Below the pieces are notes generated by a model. The model saw nothing but the letters and a program-made list of their open reading frames with translations, searched no databases and was not told where the DNA came from. Position numbers and translations under genes: made by a program. A DNA stretch of 64,000 nt from Natronorubrum sediminis (lineage in GTDB: Archaea > Halobacteriota > Halobacteria > Halobacteriales > Natrialbaceae): assembly GCF_900108095.1 (NCBI RefSeq), contig NZ_FNWL01000002.1, forward strand, positions 726,748 through 790,747. Reading direction: 5' to 3'. Shown here piece after piece: positions 61,061-64,000 of the stretch (position 1 is the first letter of the stretch; the number at the start of each line of letters is the position of its first letter).

Positions 61061-62731
61061 ATGGCAGACGACACCGAGGTCCTCGTGCTCGGCGGTGGCT
61101 CGACTGGCTGTGGTATCGCCCGAGATCTGGCGATGCGCGGCCTCGAGGTCACCCTCCTCGAGCGCGGGACCCTGACAGACGGGACGACTGGCCGCATGCA
61201 CGGCCTCTTACACAGCGGCGGGCGATACGCCGTCTCCGATCAGGCCAGTGCGACCGAGTGTATCGAGGAGAACGAAATTTTGCGAGACGTTGCGAGCCAC
61301 TGCGTCGAGGAAACCAGTGGCTTGTTCGTCCAACGACCCGAGGATCCCGACGAGTACTTTCAGGAGAAACTCGAGGGCTGTCGCGACTGTGGAATCCCCG
61401 CGCGGGTGCTCTCGGGGCGCGAGGCCCGCGAGGTCGAACCCTACCTCGCGGACGACATCTCGCGCGCGATTGAGGTTCCCGACGGCGCGGTCGATCCGTT
61501 CCGCCTCTGCGTCGCGAACGCACTCGACGCGCAAAATCACGGCGCGCGCATCGAGACTCACGCCGAGGTGATCGACCTGCTGCGTGAGGGCGACGACATC
61601 TACGGCGTTACAGTTCGCCACGAGTCAGGGCCCGGGAAGCGAACGCACAATAGCGCCGGAGCGACCGAGGAGATCACCGCCGAGTACGTCGTCAACGCGA
61701 CGGGCGCGTGGGCGGGCCAGATCGGAGCGATGGCCGACCTCGACGTCGCGGTTCGGCCCTCGAAGGGCGTCATGACCATCATGAACGTCCGGCAAGTCGA
61801 CACCGTCATCAACCGCTGTCGGCCGAAAGGCGACGCCGACATAATCGTTCCCCACGAGACGACGGCGATTCTCGGCACGACGGACGAGGAAGTCTCGGAC
61901 CCGGACGACTACCCCGAAGAACAGTGGGAGGTCGACCAGATGATCGACACCCTCTCGGAACTCGTCCCGATTCTCGAGGAGGCCCGGACGATCCGTTCGT
62001 TCTGGGGCGTTCGTCCGCTGTACGAACCGCCGGGAACGGGAACGACGGACCCAACGGACATCACGCGAGACTTCTTCCTGCTCGATCACGCCGAGCGCGA
62101 CGGCGTTTCGGGCATGTCGAGCATCGTCGGCGGCAAATTCACGACCTACCGGGCGATGGCCGAGGAAATCTCGAACCACGTCTGTGCGAAACTGGGCGTC
62201 AGCGCGTCGTGTGCGACCGCCGAGGAGCCACTCCCCGGGAGCGAGAACATCGAAACGCTCGAGGCCGGGATGGACCAGTTCGGGCTTCGATCACCGGTCG
62301 CTCGCCGAAGCACGCAGCGACTCGGCAGTCGGGCACAGGAGGTCCTCGAGACGAACGAGGCGAACCCGGTCATCTGCCAGTGCGAGGGCGTTACGCGGGC
62401 CGAGATCTGTGACGCGATCGAGCAGTCGGGTTCGGATCTGAACGCCGTTCGCATTCGCACGCGCGCCTCGATGGGGAACTGTCAGGGCGGCTTTTGCTGT
62501 CAGAACATGGCGAACGAACTCCACCCCACCTACGACGAGGCGACGGTACGGGCCGCACTCGACGAACTCTTTCAGGAGCGCTGGAAGGGCGAGCGCCACG
62601 CCCTCTGGGGTGAACAGCTCTCCCAGGCCATGCTCAACTACGCCCTCCACGCGACGACGATGAACCGAGACCGGGATCCCGCCGACGCATCGATTGGGGT
62701 CGACTACGCCCGATTCGACGGAGGTGCCTAG
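61061..62731 (+). CDS. glpA: glycerol-3-phosphate dehydrogenase subunit GlpA (anaerobic type)
   Basis: The catalytic FAD subunit of the GlpABC complex, 556 residues. The FAD motif is [20 protein letters not shown], the substrate-binding part has [16 protein letters not shown], and [14 protein letters not shown] lies near the end. The C-terminal domain has a [2Fe-2S]-type Cys set: [15 protein letters not shown] and GNCQGGFCC. It oxidises glycerol-3-phosphate to dihydroxyacetone phosphate and passes electrons to GlpB and the membrane subunit GlpC, then quinone. The stop TAG is followed at once by the glpB ATG. Confidence 0.96.
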   Translation: MADDTEVLVLGGGSTGCGIARDLAMRGLEVTLLERGTLTDGTTGRMHGLLHSGGRYAVSDQASATECIEENEILRDVASHCVEETSGLFVQRPEDPDEYFQEKLEGCRDCGIPARVLSGREAREVEPYLADDISRAIEVPDGAVDPFRLCVANALDAQNHGARIETHAEVIDLLREGDDIYGVTVRHESGPGKRTHNSAGATEEITAEYVVNATGAWAGQIGAMADLDVAVRPSKGVMTIMNVRQVDTVINRCRPKGDADIIVPHETTAILGTTDEEVSDPDDYPEEQWEVDQMIDTLSELVPILEEARTIRSFWGVRPLYEPPGTGTTDPTDITRDFFLLDHAERDGVSGMSSIVGGKFTTYRAMAEEISNHVCAKLGVSASCATAEEPLPGSENIETLEAGMDQFGLRSPVARRSTQRLGSRAQEVLETNEANPVICQCEGVTRAEICDAIEQSGSDLNAVRIRTRASMGNCQGGFCCQNMANELHPTYDEATVRAALDELFQERWKGERHALWGEQLSQAMLNYALHATTMNRDRDPADASIGVDYARFDGGA

Positions 62732-64000
62732 ATGGCCATCGAAGACGACGTCCTCGTAATCGGCGGCGGCCTCGCAGGCACGACGGCTGCGCTTGCGGCC
62801 GCGGCGTCTGCGAAGGACGCTCGAGTCCGCCTCGTCACGTACAAACAGAGCACGCTGCGACACGCGAGCGGCCTGATCGATATTTTGGGCTACGCGCCGG
62901 GTGACGACGCGAACGCGCCGCTCGTCGACCCCTTCGACGCACTCGAGGACCTGCCCGAGGGCCATCCCTACGAACGCGTGGGGAGTCAGGCCGTCCGCGA
63001 CGCGCTCGCCTTTTTCGACGAAATCGCGGGCGACGCCTACGCGGGTGGACACACTGACGCCAACGCGCTCGTCCCGACCCACGGTGGGACGGTCAAACCG
63101 ACCGCTCGCTATCCAGTCTCGACGGCCGAGGGGCTGGCGAGCGACCCTCGAGAGACCCTCCTCGTCGGCTTCGAGACGCTCCCGGACTTCGACGCCCCAC
63201 TCGCCGCGAGCCACCTCGAGGCCGCGGGTGCTCCCTTCGAGGCGCGCGGGGTGACGCTCTCGTTCCCCGGCATCGTCCGCGACGACGCCAAAGTGACGCG
63301 CTACGCGCACCTGCTCGATCACGACGAGACGGTATCGACGGAAAGTGGCGAGACAGGCGCGCGAACGGCGCTCGTTACTGCTGTGGAGGGTCACCTCGAG
63401 GACGAACCGCGCGTCGGGTTCCCGGCCGTGCTGGGCGACGAACACGCCGACGAGGTCCGAAACGCACTCTCGGACGAACTCGGCGTCGACGTCTTCGAGG
63501 TCCCGATGGGTCCTCCGAGTCTGCCCGGAATGCGACTCGAGGAGCGACTGTACGACGCGCTCGAGGACGCTGGTGTTCGCGTCACCTCGGGCGTACCGGT
63601 AGTCGAGTACGAGACGACAGACGGAGACGACGACAGGGGCTGGCGCATCGATCACGTCGTCGTCGACCGCCACGGAGCCGAGATTCCCCACCGAGCCGAC
63701 CAGTACGTGCTGGCCACCGGCGGACTGGTCGGGAAGGGAATCGAGTCCGACCGCGAGCAGGTGTCGGAGCCAATCTTCGACTGTCACGTTCCACACGCCG
63801 AGGACCGCTACGACTGGTTCGTCGACGACGCCTTCGGCGAACAGCCCTTCGCCGCGTTCGGTCTCTCCCCCGACCGGGAGCTTCGCCCGCTCGACCCCAA
63901 CGGCGAGCCCGAATTCGAGAATCTGCGAGCCGCTGGGTCCGTTCTGGGGGGCTACGACTACGCCGCGGAGAAATCCGGCGCGGGCGTCTCGCTCGCGACG
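62732..64000 (+). CDS. glpB: glycerol-3-phosphate dehydrogenase subunit GlpB, 3'-partial
   Basis: The second FAD-dependent subunit of the complex. The first 423 codons are visible and the end is cut by the window edge. The FAD motif is VLVIGGGLAGTTAALAAAAS, then TLRHASGLIDILGYAPGDD and FPAVLGDEHADEVRNALSDE. Near the cut, YVLATGGLVGKGIESDREQV is again FAD-associated. The ATG at 62732 directly follows the TAG of glpA, so the two are translationally coupled. The [FeS] membrane subunit GlpC is expected next, outside the window. Confidence 0.93.
   Translation, partial: MAIEDDVLVIGGGLAGTTAALAAAASAKDARVRLVTYKQSTLRHASGLIDILGYAPGDDANAPLVDPFDALEDLPEGHPYERVGSQAVRDALAFFDEIAGDAYAGGHTDANALVPTHGGTVKPTARYPVSTAEGLASDPRETLLVGFETLPDFDAPLAASHLEAAGAPFEARGVTLSFPGIVRDDAKVTRYAHLLDHDETVSTESGETGARTALVTAVEGHLEDEPRVGFPAVLGDEHADEVRNALSDELGVDVFEVPMGPPSLPGMRLEERLYDALEDAGVRVTSGVPVVEYETTDGDDDRGWRIDHVVVDRHGAEIPHRADQYVLATGGLVGKGIESDREQVSEPIFDCHVPHAEDRYDWFVDDAFGEQPFAAFGLSPDRELRPLDPNGEPEFENLRAAGSVLGGYDYAAEKSGAGVSLAT

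Overview
The window is a 64-kb piece of a haloarchaeal chromosome (class Halobacteria; the codon and dinucleotide style and the gene set suggest a Natrialba/Natrinema-type genus, which is inference). The signs are very acidic proteins, high-GC coding DNA rich in CTCGAG, TATA boxes about 25-32 bases before leaderless start codons, twin-arginine secretion signals, and typically archaeal genes: Spt5-SecE, aMBF1, pantoate kinase, phosphopantoate-beta-alanine ligase, GGGP synthase, CTP-type riboflavin kinase and TYW1. One tRNA gene, tRNA-Leu(GAG), is present. No transposase, integrase or CRISPR array was seen.

Layout. 1-5.1 kb: end of a DASS transporter, a small winged-helix protein, an SDR oxidoreductase, endonuclease V and a zinc-finger rhomboid protease. 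5.2-7.1 kb: an AT-rich island holding a halocin C8-like bacteriocin precursor and two small membrane proteins. 7.2-10.7 kb: DNA repair genes (PolX, Mut7-C nuclease, an altered PHP protein). 10.9-13 kb: Spt5/SecE and small zinc proteins, with an 83-bp duplication of the spt5 end. 13.4-21 kb: HtrA protease, GH15 enzyme, sugar-acid dehydratase, AlaX and aMBF1. 21-36.7 kb: tRNA-Leu, purF, a MutS-like ATPase, HAD, amidohydrolase, Usp, BirA, acyl-CoA dehydrogenase, TyrS, CoA synthesis and a Bat-type regulator. 36.9-45 kb: a 974-residue protein with 13 DUF1508-like modules, pantoate kinase, two tandem secreted hydrolases, a truncated CHRD-like protein and a quinone reductase. 45.4-58 kb: AspS, Sir2, GGGPS, IlvE, a copper/metal cluster, riboflavin genes, TYW1 and phosphoglycolate phosphatase. 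58-64 kb: the glycerol catabolism locus (membrane protein, glpK, and divergent glpA-glpB running off the end).

Most genes are housekeeping. The strongest accessory signal is the halocin C8-like precursor in the low-GC island: a Tat signal, a cysteine-free domain of about 170 residues and a C-terminal ten-cysteine peptide domain whose spacing closely follows halocin C8 as I recall it. Other items worth a second look are the DUF1508 array, a PHP protein lacking two metal ligands, the metal-handling lipoprotein/CopCD cluster, the repeats upstream of htrA, and the duplicated spt5 terminus flanking a palindromic element.
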